Positions 1-6,188 of a stretch of DNA of 11,997 bases are shown piece after piece. Location of the stretch: positions 1-11,997 of the forward strand of contig JAEYNH010000211.1 in assembly GCA_023412655.1 (NCBI GenBank). Reading direction: 5' to 3'. How positions within the stretch are numbered: position 1 is the first letter of the stretch; the number at the start of each line of letters is the position of its first letter. The stretch comes from Pseudomonadota bacterium (GTDB taxonomy: Bacteria; Pseudomonadota; Alphaproteobacteria; Caulobacterales; Caulobacteraceae). Under the pieces are notes generated by a model. That model had not been told where the DNA came from and did not search any database. It was given only the letters and a program-made list of their open reading frames with translations. Both the position numbers and the translations under genes were made by a program.

Positions 1-280
1 CGCGACGCCCTACGCCCGCGAGGCGGGTTCGATGAAATGGACGCCAGCCCAAGGCGTGGGCGCGCCCGACTTGCTGATCGCCGCCGCGTTCGCCCTCTGG
101 CCGCTGGTCCTGCTGCCGCCGCCCGCGGCGGTCGCCGGGCTCCTTGCCGCCGCCCTCTGCGCCCTGGCGGTCACCCTGCTCGCGCGCCGGACCGTGGGCG
201 GACACACCGGGGACGTCCTGGGCGCCGTCGAGCAGATCGCCTTCACCGGCTTCCTGTTGGGAGTCTTGGGCGCGACATGA
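1..280 (+). CDS. cobS: Cobalamin synthase (adenosylcobinamide-GDP ribazoletransferase), C-terminal part
   Basis: The gene runs in from the left edge (reading frame from base 2), so only about 92 C-terminal residues are visible. CobS is an inner-membrane enzyme that joins adenosylcobinamide-GDP to alpha-ribazole (phosphate) in the last steps of B12 nucleotide-loop assembly. The visible part begins ATPYAREAGS, typical of CobS, continues with two hydrophobic helices, and ends with the family's conserved GGHTGDVLGAVEQ block and a last membrane helix. The ATG at 32 is internal and not the start. The stop codon overlaps the start of the next gene (ATGA), which suggests translational coupling. Family assignment rests on these motifs; the N-terminus cannot be checked here. 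Confidence 0.9.
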   Translation, partial: ATPYAREAGSMKWTPAQGVGAPDLLIAAAFALWPLVLLPPPAAVAGLLAAALCALAVTLLARRTVGGHTGDVLGAVEQIAFTGFLLGVLGAT

Positions 281-786
281 GACTGATCGTCGGACCGGAG
301 CGCCACTGGGCCTCCGCCAGTCAGCTCGCGCCGACCGCCGACGTCCTGCTGCTGCGGTCGCCCGGCGCGGATCCCGCGACGCTTGAGGCGCAGGGTAGCC
401 TCACGGTTTGCTTCAACGACATCGCCGAACCCCGGGCCGGCTTGGTGGCGCCGGATGCCACGGCCGTCGGCCAGATCCTCGCCTTCGGGCGCGCCAGGCC
501 CGAAGTCGCCGTGCTGTGCTTCGCCGGCGTCAGCCGCTCGACCGCGGCCGCCTACGCCCTGGCGTGCCAGGCCACGGAAGCCGGCCGGGAGATGGGCCTG
601 GCCCAGGCGCTCCGGCGGTTGTCGCCGGCGGCCACGCCCAATCCGCTGGTCGTGAGCCTGGCCGACGACGCGCTGGGGCGGCAGGGCCGGATGGTCGCGG
701 CGATCGAGGCGATCGGCCGGGGCGCCGAGGCGTTCGAGGGGCCGGTTTTCGTCTGGGAGCTTACACCTCCCGCTGCGGGAAATTGA
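277..786 (+). CDS. Tyrosine-phosphatase-like protein (CX5R), coupled to cobS
   Basis: A 169-residue soluble protein starting at the ATG that overlaps the cobS stop by four bases. The phosphatase signature is C81-F-A-G-V-S-R87 followed by STAAA, the CX5R P-loop of cysteine phosphatases. The upstream FNDI segment (46-49) and the overall length fit the small predicted tyrosine-phosphatase group (COG5350-like). One oddity is that the residue before the catalytic Cys is Leu80, where family members usually carry His. The enzyme class is inferred from the P-loop; the substrate is unknown. Its position directly behind cobS makes a role in corrinoid metabolism possible, for instance dephosphorylation of a nucleotide-loop intermediate, but nothing in the sequence proves it. 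The stop codon lies inside the -35-like element proposed for the next transcript. Confidence 0.75.
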   Translation: MRLIVGPERHWASASQLAPTADVLLLRSPGADPATLEAQGSLTVCFNDIAEPRAGLVAPDATAVGQILAFGRARPEVAVLCFAGVSRSTAAAYALACQATEAGREMGLAQALRRLSPAATPNPLVVSLADDALGRQGRMVAAIEAIGRGAEAFEGPVFVWELTPPAAGN

Positions 787-811
787 CCGGCGGCCCGGAC
801 AGGCGTAGCTG
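783..811 (+). promoter_or_regulatory. Possible promoter of the btuB transcript
   Basis: TTGACC at 783-788 resembles a -35 box, and a 17-base spacer leads to a weak -10-like TAGCTG at 806-811. A start about seven bases further on would place the transcript 5' end just before the first riboswitch helix at 819. The -35 match is good and the -10 is poor. The element overlaps the stop codon of the phosphatase-like gene. Confidence 0.35.
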
Positions 812-816
812 CGGTT

Positions 817-990
817 CTGCGTCAGGTTCCCCGCAAGGGGATCAAAAGGGAACGGGGTTCGACGCCCCGGCTGCCCTCGCAACTGTAAGCGGCGAGCCCG
901 CGCGTCACATGCCACTGGCCATCTTCGGAAGGCTGGGAAGGCGGCGCGCACCGGCCGTGACCCGTGAGCCAGGAGACCTGCCTGACGCGG
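817..990 (+). promoter_or_regulatory. Cobalamin riboswitch upstream of btuB
   Basis: All conserved blocks of the classical adenosylcobalamin-type aptamer appear in order: AAAAGGGAA at 844-852, GCTGCCCTCGCAACTGTAA at 870-888 (B12 box), GCCACTGG at 911-918, GGGAAGGCGG at 935-944 and GAGCCAGGAGACCTGCC at 966-982. The closing helix P1 is a perfect 8-bp pair, GCGTCAGG (819-826) with CCTGACGC (981-988). In this family B12 binding lowers expression of the downstream gene, here btuB. A second hairpin, CGGTCG (988-993) with CGACCG (999-1004), abuts P1 and may belong to the expression platform. About 130 bases of leader follow before the btuB start. Confidence 0.96.
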
Positions 991-1094
991 TCGTCCTTCG
1001 ACCGGCCGAGGTGCGCCGGGAGAGCGGGATCCCCCGAGAGGCGACGTTGGAGCGGTCGCGCGCGCGGCCGATGACGGCGTGCGCCTGCGCGTCG

Positions 1095-1116
1095 TCCCCG
1101 CGCGCCTGTTTGGGGA
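1095..1116 (+). promoter_or_regulatory. btuB ribosome-binding site with possible SD-hiding hairpin
   Basis: GGGGA at 1112-1116 is the Shine-Dalgarno sequence, seven bases before the ATG at 1124. It can pair with TCCCC at 1095-1099 across a 12-base loop, which would block ribosome access. Upstream, GATGACG (about 1070-1076) can pair with CGTCGTC and would compete for the same region. This suggests translational control by the riboswitch; the folding itself is inference. Confidence 0.5.
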
Positions 1117-1123
1117 TATTAGG

Positions 1124-3070
1124 ATGCGGACTTTCCTGTTTCTGACCACGGCTCTGGCGCTCGCGCCCGTCGCCGCCTTCGCCGAGGCCGACCAGCAGGC
1201 GCCGAGCCCCGACGTGGCCGCCGGACGAGCCGCCACGGGGCTTGCGGAAGTGGTCGTCACGGCCAACCGCTCGGCCCAGCCGATCGAGCGGGTTGGGTCG
1301 TCCGTGACGGTGCTGACCGAGACGGCCATCGCGCGCAGCCAGGCGATCGCCGCGGCGGACCTCTTGGCCCGCACGCCGGGCGTCAGCTTCACCCGCAACG
1401 GCGGGCCGGGCACGACCACCAGCCTGAACATCCGGGGAGCGGAAAGCCAGCACACGGTCGTGCTGGTCGATGGGGTGAAGCTCAACGACCCGTCCTCCAC
1501 CCAGGGCGGCTTCAACGCCGGCAACCTGCTGATCGGGGACGTCGCCCGGATCGAGGTGCTGCGCGGCGCCCAGTCGACGCTGTGGGGCAGCCAGGCGATC
1601 GGCGGGGTGGTGAATATCGTCACCCGCGAACCCGAAGCGCCGTTTGAGAGCTCGCTGGACGTGGAAGGCGGGTCGCGGGACACGGCCTATCTCCGCGCCG
1701 GCGTCGGCGGAGCCTCGGACCGCGTGGTCTGGCGCGCGGCCGGCGGATATTACGCCACCGACGGCTTCTCGGCCTATGCGCCCGGTTCCGAGGCGGACGG
1801 CTACATCAATGCGGGCGGTTCGGGCCGGGTCCGGGTGATGCTGACGGACGACGTTTCGGCCGAGGCGCGCTCGGTCTATTCGCGCGGCCGCAACGACTTC
1901 GACGCCTTCAACGGCGACTCCGCCGAGTTCGGCCGCACCGAGGAACTGGTGGTCTATGCCGGGCTGAACGCGGCGATGCTCGAAGGGCGGCTGCAGCATC
2001 GCCTGGCCTTCGGCTACACCGAGACCGACCGCGAGAACATCAATCCCGTGCGCGTGGCGGTCCCGCTGACCTTCGATGCGGCCGGCAAGAACCGCCGATG
2101 GGAGTACCAGGGCGTGCTGGCGATCACCGGGCGCTGGACCGCCACCTTCGGCGCCGAGCGCGAAGCCGCGCGGATGCGGACGCGCTCGCCCACCGCGTCC
2201 AACCCGGACCCGGCGTTCGTGCGTGGCGAGGCGCGGATCGACGGGCTCTACGCCCAGGTCCAGGGCGAGATCGTGGACGGCCTGACCCTGACGGGCGGGC
2301 TGCGGCGCGACGATCACGAGACCTTCGGCGGCCATACGGTAGGGCAGGCGGCAGTCGCCTGGGCGCTGAACGACGGCGCGACGGTGCTGCGGGCTAGCTG
2401 GGGGCAGGGCTTCCGGGCGCCAGGCGCCTACGAGCTCTACAGCGAATACGGGAACACCGAGCTGTCGCCGGAAAGCGTCGACAGCTGGGACGCCGGCGTC
2501 GCGCAACGGCTGCTGGACGGCCGAGCGCGGGTTTCGGCCACCTGGTTCCAGCGCGAGGCCGACGACGAGATCCGGTTTAACAGCTGCACGTCCACAGCCG
2601 ACCCACTGTGCAGCGTGAACGGCGTGGGCCGGTTCGGCTACTACAGCAATCTCCTGAAGACGAAGGCCCGGGGCCTCGAGCTTGTGGGCGAGGCCTCGCC
2701 GGCGGACGGCCTTACGCTGTCGGGCAACTACACCTGGACGGACGCCGAGAACGCCTCGGGCGCCAACGCCGGCCGACAACTCCCGCGGCGGCCCGAGCAC
2801 ATGTGGAATCTGGAAGTCGCCTATCGCTGGCCGAATGGGCTGGAGACCTCGGCGGCGGTCCGCCACGTGGGCAAGACCTTCAACAACGACGCCAACACGG
2901 TGTCGCTGAAGGCCTACACCGTGGCCGATGCGCGGGTGTCCTACCCGCTCAATGACCGGCTCGAGCTGTTCGGTCGCGTGGAGAACCTGACCGACGAAGA
3001 GTACCAGACCATCCTGAACTACGGCGCGGCGGGCCGTGGGGTCTTCGCCGGCCTGCGCGCGCGGTTCTGA
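1124..3070 (+). CDS. btuB: TonB-dependent vitamin B12 outer-membrane receptor BtuB
   Basis: A 648-residue receptor that would import cobalamin across the outer membrane using TonB energy. Residues 1-20 form a signal peptide (cut after AFA). A TonB box, EVVVTAN, lies at about 42-48 and matches the BtuB-type box. The plug domain follows (about 50-168) with NIRGAESQHTVVLVDGVKLND and the plug end GSQAIGGVVNIVTR. The rest alternates like a beta-barrel, with the late LSPESVDSWDAG and FGRVENLTDEEYQ motifs and a terminal Phe as required for barrel insertion. The length is near that of E. coli BtuB. I chose the ATG at 1124 because it has an SD sequence and begins the signal peptide; the in-frame ATG at 1079 lies in the leader. 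The B12 riboswitch upstream supports cobalamin as substrate. Confidence 0.92.
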   Translation: MRTFLFLTTALALAPVAAFAEADQQAPSPDVAAGRAATGLAEVVVTANRSAQPIERVGSSVTVLTETAIARSQAIAAADLLARTPGVSFTRNGGPGTTTSLNIRGAESQHTVVLVDGVKLNDPSSTQGGFNAGNLLIGDVARIEVLRGAQSTLWGSQAIGGVVNIVTREPEAPFESSLDVEGGSRDTAYLRAGVGGASDRVVWRAAGGYYATDGFSAYAPGSEADGYINAGGSGRVRVMLTDDVSAEARSVYSRGRNDFDAFNGDSAEFGRTEELVVYAGLNAAMLEGRLQHRLAFGYTETDRENINPVRVAVPLTFDAAGKNRRWEYQGVLAITGRWTATFGAEREAARMRTRSPTASNPDPAFVRGEARIDGLYAQVQGEIVDGLTLTGGLRRDDHETFGGHTVGQAAVAWALNDGATVLRASWGQGFRAPGAYELYSEYGNTELSPESVDSWDAGVAQRLLDGRARVSATWFQREADDEIRFNSCTSTADPLCSVNGVGRFGYYSNLLKTKARGLELVGEASPADGLTLSGNYTWTDAENASGANAGRQLPRRPEHMWNLEVAYRWPNGLETSAAVRHVGKTFNNDANTVSLKAYTVADARVSYPLNDRLELFGRVENLTDEEYQTILNYGAAGRGVFAGLRARF

Positions 3071-3073
3071 CGT

Positions 3074-3325
3074 TTACTTCGGCGCAGGCTGGGGCGCTGT
3101 CGCCGCCACCGGCCCGCTGCCGTCGACGGGTGTGCTGGCGGCCGTCGCAGCCTGCTGCGCCTGTTGCTGCAGCTGGGCGTCGGGGACGAGCTCCGGCGGC
3201 GCTTCCGTTGTCACCTCGGCGGTGGCGGTGCCGGTGTCCGCCTCCGCAGTCCGCGTGTCGCTGCAGGCGGCGGCGACCAGCATCGTCGCGACGAGCGCTA
3301 GGGGCGCGAACGGCATGTTTCGCAT
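3074..3325 (-). CDS. Small predicted lipoprotein
   Basis: An 83-residue protein convergent with btuB; the two stop codons lie three bases apart. A strong SD (GAGGAAGGA) precedes the ATG at 3325. Residues 1-20 form a hydrophobic signal ending LVAAA before Cys21, a lipobox with Ala rather than Leu at -3, so lipidation is likely but not certain. The mature part is low in complexity: Thr/Ala/Glu-rich (22-42), then Gln/Ala-rich (QLQQQAQQAATAA, 51-63) and Pro/Ala-rich to the end. It has no recognisable domain and its function is unknown. The longer upstream reading frame lacks the signal peptide and SD context. Confidence 0.7.
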   Translation of the reverse strand: MRNMPFAPLALVATMLVAAACSDTRTAEADTGTATAEVTTEAPPELVPDAQLQQQAQQAATAASTPVDGSGPVAATAPQPAPK

Positions 3326-3500
3326 GGGATCCTTCCTCGTTACTGCGGTCATAGACGGCTGCGGCCGTGCAAGGGTTCCGACATGCGCTTGCAGCGTTGA
3401 GCTGTAACGGGGCCAGAACCGTTTCGTACTGTGGTGACGCCGTCGCTGCGCCTGAGATAGACGCCAGGCAAAGGCCGCGCCCTCCCGCGCGGCCCGCCAT

Positions 3501-3534
3501 CGGGCGGCGCAGAGCCTCCAACCCGCGCCGCCCG
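3501..3534 (+). repeat. GC-rich hairpin repeat, copy 1
   Basis: CGGGCGGCGC (3501-3510) pairs perfectly with GCGCCGCCCG (3525-3534) around the loop AGAGCCTCCAACCC. It sits 9-25 bases before the SD and start of the hydrolase gene. A close copy lies at 9825-9858. The loops share GAGCCTCCAACCC, and one stem position is G-C here but C-G there, a compensatory change. The strand is assigned by its position in the hydrolase leader only. No T-run follows, so here it is not a terminator. Confidence 0.7.
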
Positions 3535-3558
3535 AGCTCATAGGGAAAGGGGCCAACG

Positions 3559-4677
3559 TTGAGATCGATTTCCGGGGGATTGATCCTCAGCGCCATCGCC
3601 AGTGTGGTGCTCGCGCAGCCCCCGGCGCCGTCCGCGGCGCAGCGGCCGATCGACCCGGCGACGGTCCGCGACCTAGCGCCCGCGCGGGCCTACAAGCCGC
3701 CAGGGGGGATCGCCTACCGCACCGACGACTTCTTCAGCGAGAACGTGCGCCTGACCGCCCAGTGGTTCTACGCCCGGGAGAATGAGGGCAAGACCCTGCC
3801 TACGGTCATCATCGCCCACGGCTGGGGCGGCACGGCCGCCAACTTCCGCGCCGACGCCGTCGACTTGGCCCACGCCGGTTACCTCGTCCTGCTGTTCGAC
3901 TACCGCGGCTGGGGCGACAGCGACGGGCGCATGGTGCTGACCGGCGCCAAGCCCGCGCTGGGCGCAACGACCGCCGAAGTGAAAGAACTGCGAGGCTACA
4001 TCGATCCCTGGGAGCAGAACGAGGACTGGTTCAACGCCATCAGCTACGCGGTCACCCAGCCGATGGTCGACAAGGCGCGGATCGGAATCCGCGGTTCCAG
4101 CTACTCGGGCGGGCACGTCGTCTACGTCGCCGCCCATGAGCCCCGCGTGAAGGCGGTGGTCAGCCAGGTCAGCAGCCTTGACTCCCGGCCAGCCGGTCCG
4201 ACCGCGGACCAGCAGCTCGCCGCGGCCAACGCCCAAGCGAGCGCCATCGCCACTGGCCAAGCGCAGTACCCGCCGGAGCGGGCGCGGGTGGTCGGCAATC
4301 TGGTGGGCGCGCCCGTAGGCAACAAGACGACCCGCTGGGCGCCCATCGAGCACGCCGGCCGGGTGACGCAACCCGTGCTCTTCGTTCTGGCCGAGAAGGA
4401 GGAGCTGTTCTCCAACACGCCGAACGGCATCCTGGCCTGCGAGCGGGTGAAGGGACCCCGCAAGATGCTGATGGTGCCGAACATCCCGCACTACGGCATC
4501 TATGGCGCGGAGCGGGACCTGGCGATCAAGGCGGCGATCGACTGGTTCGACCGCCACCTCAAGCCGCCGGGTGTGGCGACGCGGATTCCGGTCGACGCCG
4601 CCGCGCCGCAGCGGGGGGCCTGCGATGCGCCGTTCGTGCGCCCCCCGGGGGTCGCCGCCCCCCGGCGCCTGCCTTAG
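3559..4677 (+). CDS. Secreted alpha/beta hydrolase
   Basis: A 372-residue protein with an N-terminal signal peptide (1-19, ending VLA before Gln20), so it is probably periplasmic or secreted. The alpha/beta-hydrolase core has an oxyanion HGWG (87-90), FDYRGWGDS (113-121), a nucleophile elbow G179-S-S181-Y-S-G-G, and a late HYG (His311). Ser181 is the likely nucleophile. The elbow reads GSSYS, with Ser where the usual GxSxG has the second Gly. The acid position falls in LAEKEELF (278-284), so it would be Glu rather than the usual Asp. It resembles dienelactone-hydrolase/S15-like members; the substrate is unknown. The start is TTG at 3559: an in-frame TAG sits 18 bases upstream, a strong SD (AAAGGGG) precedes it, and no other start keeps the signal peptide. 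Confidence 0.82.
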   Translation: MRSISGGLILSAIASVVLAQPPAPSAAQRPIDPATVRDLAPARAYKPPGGIAYRTDDFFSENVRLTAQWFYARENEGKTLPTVIIAHGWGGTAANFRADAVDLAHAGYLVLLFDYRGWGDSDGRMVLTGAKPALGATTAEVKELRGYIDPWEQNEDWFNAISYAVTQPMVDKARIGIRGSSYSGGHVVYVAAHEPRVKAVVSQVSSLDSRPAGPTADQQLAAANAQASAIATGQAQYPPERARVVGNLVGAPVGNKTTRWAPIEHAGRVTQPVLFVLAEKEELFSNTPNGILACERVKGPRKMLMVPNIPHYGIYGAERDLAIKAAIDWFDRHLKPPGVATRIPVDAAAPQRGACDAPFVRPPGVAAPRRLP

Positions 4678-5312
4678 CCGGCAAGCGCCAGCAAAAGGAA
4701 CGCGGCGCCGGAAGCGGCGACGCCTCCGGCCGCCAGCCGGACCAGCATGGCGCGCCGCGCGACCAGCCAGCGCGCACCCAGCAGGACCGCGGTCGCGACG
4801 GCCGACTGCACCAGGACAAGGCCGGCCAGATAGGCCCAGACGGCGCCGTCTTCCCCGCCGATCATGCTCTCGGCCAGGGCGTAGCCGTGAACTGCGCCAG
4901 CGGCGCCGAACAGGACCGTGGCGACCGAAAGCGGCGTCGTCGGGCGCAGGGCGGCCGTCAGGCCGATGGCCAACACCGAAAGCGCGACGAGCACCTCGAC
5001 AAACGGAAGGTCCAGCCGCGCGAGGTGGAGCAGGCAGCCGACAGCCATTGTCGTCAGATACACCAGCGGGAGTGCCAGCCCTCGCCGGAAGCCGGCGGCC
5101 AGCAGGCCGACGCCGACCAGCACCGCCAGGTGGTCGAGCCCTAGGATCGGGTGGGCCAATCCTGTGAGAAAGCCTTCCGCTGGCGTGGCGGGCTGGGCGC
5201 CGTCCATCGCGTGATGGGCGAGGGCGGGGCCGGCGGCGAGCGCCGACAGCGTCGCTGCGCCGGCTAGGCTGGGAAGTGCGCGCAGCGCGCGGATGAAGGT
5301 CGAAAGGGACAC
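4674..5312 (-). CDS. hupE: HupE/UreJ-family nickel/cobalt permease, predicted cobalt importer
   Basis: A 212-residue inner-membrane protein. A signal-like first segment ends at ALA before HHAMDG (33-38), and about six hydrophobic helices follow. The family signature HPILGLDH (54-61) is in the first mature helix and the second conserved block GAAGAVHGYALAE (136-148) in a later one; their His/Asp residues are the likely metal ligands. HupE proteins import Ni or Co. Here the gene lies behind a cobalamin riboswitch on its own strand, which favours cobalt for B12 synthesis. The start is GTG at 5312, seven bases after a strong GGAGG; upstream in-frame starts would lie in the leader. It is tail to tail with the hydrolase gene and their stops share TTAG. 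Confidence 0.9.
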   Translation of the reverse strand: MSLSTFIRALRALPSLAGAATLSALAAGPALAHHAMDGAQPATPAEGFLTGLAHPILGLDHLAVLVGVGLLAAGFRRGLALPLVYLTTMAVGCLLHLARLDLPFVEVLVALSVLAIGLTAALRPTTPLSVATVLFGAAGAVHGYALAESMIGGEDGAVWAYLAGLVLVQSAVATAVLLGARWLVARRAMLVRLAAGGVAASGAAFLLLALAG

Positions 5313-5319
5313 GCAAGGT

Positions 5320-5350
5320 CCTCCGTCAGAACGTCCAACACCTGACGGAG
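5320..5350 (-). promoter_or_regulatory. SD-hiding hairpin of hupE
   Basis: On the - strand, CTCCGTCAG pairs perfectly (9 bp) with CTGACGGAG across a 12-base loop. The 3' arm covers GGAG of the GGAGG ribosome-binding site (5320-5324) before the GTG start at 5312. This is a typical translational off-state for a riboswitch expression platform. A second hairpin further upstream (5399-5416, GGACGCA/TGCGTCC, four-base loop) has an arm that could instead pair with GGACGC at 5352-5357, offering a possible switch between folds. Confidence 0.75.
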
Positions 5351-5509
5351 AGCGTCCGCTCACGGCCGGGCCGCAAGCGGTCGACGGCCGGCGGCGCAGG
5401 ACGCACAAATGCGTCCGACCGGCCGGTCGATGCGGCTCCCCGCCGCTCGTCGTCGCTCAGACGGAGCACCGCGCCTGGACCATCCCCTGGACCCGGGCAA
5501 GAGCGACCC

Positions 5510-5710
5510 GCGCCGGCCGGTCTCCTGGCTTGCGGATCGAGGCGTGATGCGCGGCCTTCCCGGGCGGACCCAGTGACTGCAATCCGACGGTCAGGACCGC
5601 CGGACCACGATGCGCATCACGCTAGCCGCTCACAGTTGCAGGGACAGCCTCGGACCTGGAGCGCAAGCTCCTCACCGATGTTCCCGTAGAGCCCTCGCGG
5701 GCGCCGGCGC
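5510..5710 (-). promoter_or_regulatory. Cobalamin riboswitch upstream of hupE
   Basis: On the - strand the classical aptamer blocks appear in order: GGGAA (5685-5681), GCTGTCCCTGCAACTGTGAGCGG (about 5648-5626), CACTGGG (5575-5569), GGGAAGGCC (5561-5553) and AGCCAGGAGACC (5530-5519). The outer helix can form from GCGCCGGC (5710-5703) and GCCGGCGC (5517-5510), 8 bp. It reads toward hupE, about 200 bases from the hupE start, and should reduce HupE synthesis when B12 is plentiful. Confidence 0.94.
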
Positions 5711-5744
5711 GATGTCGGGGCGCCGCGAGGACGCCCCGGAAACG

Positions 5745-5772
5745 GCATAGCCGCAATCGGCTCCGAGCCCAA
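5745..5772 (-). promoter_or_regulatory. Possible hupE promoter
   Basis: On the - strand TTGGGC (5772-5767) and CTATGC (5750-5745) are 16 bases apart, a plausible -35/-10 pair. A start near 5738 would put a small GGGGCG/CGCCCC hairpin (about 5717-5737) at the 5' end, then the riboswitch. The match is weak. Its main merit is that little other room exists between the two divergent riboswitches. Confidence 0.25.
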
Positions 5773-5786
5773 GCCGCATGGCTGTC

Positions 5787-5948
5787 GAAGAGGTGCGCGC
5801 CTCACCTTCGGTGATGTTGCGCCGCGGAAACTTGCGGCCTAGTACTGGCCTGCGCGTCCCGAGGGGGAAGCCGGTGCAACTCCGGCGCGGTCGCGCCACT
5901 GTGATCGATGCGGTCCGCCGCTATCGAAAGTCAGACCTCCTTCGGGAC
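5787..5948 (+). promoter_or_regulatory. Compact cobalamin riboswitch upstream of second TonB receptor
   Basis: The aptamer core is clear: GGGAA (5865-5869), a GCCGGTGCAACTCCGGC hairpin (5870-5886), GCGGTCGCGCCACTGTGA (5887-5904, B12 box) and AAAGTCAGACC (5927-5937). Between the B12 box and the last block there is only one stem (TCGATGCGG with CCGCTATCGA, 5905-5927). The CACTGG...GGGAAGGC peripheral blocks of the two neighbouring riboswitches are absent, so this is a shorter variant. The 5' part (5787-5855) folds into several small hairpins. GAAGAGGT (about 5787-5794) can pair with ACCTCCTTC (5935-5943), and GTCCCGA (5856-5862) with TCGGGAC (5942-5948). Class and ligand form are inferred. Confidence 0.85.
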
Positions 5949-5990
5949 TTCATTCACCACTCGACGGGACGCGAAAATCCCGAGGAGGTC
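5934..5990 (+). promoter_or_regulatory. Riboswitch 3' end pairing with a downstream ribosome-binding site
   Basis: GACCTCCTTCGGGA (5934-5947) is complementary to TCCCGAGGAGGTC (5978-5990) with one bulged base, making a 13-bp hairpin. The first arm contains the conserved AGACC end of the aptamer. The second contains GAGGAGG, the SD of a short ORF starting at 5993. The same 5' arm is needed for the aptamer closing helix, so the two folds exclude each other. A smaller competing hairpin is CGGGA (5965-5969) with TCCCG (5978-5982). Confidence 0.7.
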
Positions 5991-5992
5991 CC

Positions 5993-6094
5993 ATGGCTCT
6001 GCGAGCCGCAGCGGTCGCATCCGCCCGCACCCCGAATCCGTCATCCAGCCGACCGAGGCGCCGGCAGCGATTTTGGCGAGGCTGTAACGTGTAA
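5993..6094 (+). CDS. Possible 33-residue leader peptide
   Basis: ATG at 5993 follows GAGGAGG (5982-5988) at four bases, and the frame closes at TAA 6092-6094. The peptide starts MALRAAAVASARTPNPSSS and is basic after that (RPRRRQRFWRGCNV). No family is recognised. Support comes from the strong SD and its position between the B12 riboswitch and the receptor gene, where translation of a short ORF could affect the downstream start or transcription. The spacing is tight and coding cannot be proven at this length. It is not in frame with the receptor. Confidence 0.4.
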   Translation: MALRAAAVASARTPNPSSSRPRRRQRFWRGCNV

Positions 6095-6188
6095 CGGTCC
6101 ACGGCGATGCTTCAACCGTAACGTACTTTCGAAAATGGACGCGGCCGACAGGGTGCCGCGCCAACGAAAGGTCTGGGGGACAATTCCA

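Noticed and set aside
10..2866. Long - strand open frames of more than 550 codons at 10-1683 and 905-2866
   Set aside because: They run antisense to the cobS/phosphatase genes and btuB, have Arg/Pro/Gly-rich composition with no domain, and cross the riboswitch. They are open only because GC-rich codon bias removes stops.
4646..4666. CCGGGGG...CCCCCGG hairpin near the hydrolase 3' end as a bidirectional terminator
   Set aside because: It lies inside the coding region before the shared stops and has no T-run on either side, so it is not supported as an intrinsic terminator.
3673..5316. - strand 547-codon frame across the hydrolase and hupE
   Set aside because: It is antisense to the hydrolase and out of frame with hupE, low in complexity, with no signal or motif.
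5778..6188. N-terminal extension of the second receptor up to ATG 5778
   Set aside because: The extension translates the riboswitch and leader; the signal peptide and SD fix the start at 6189.
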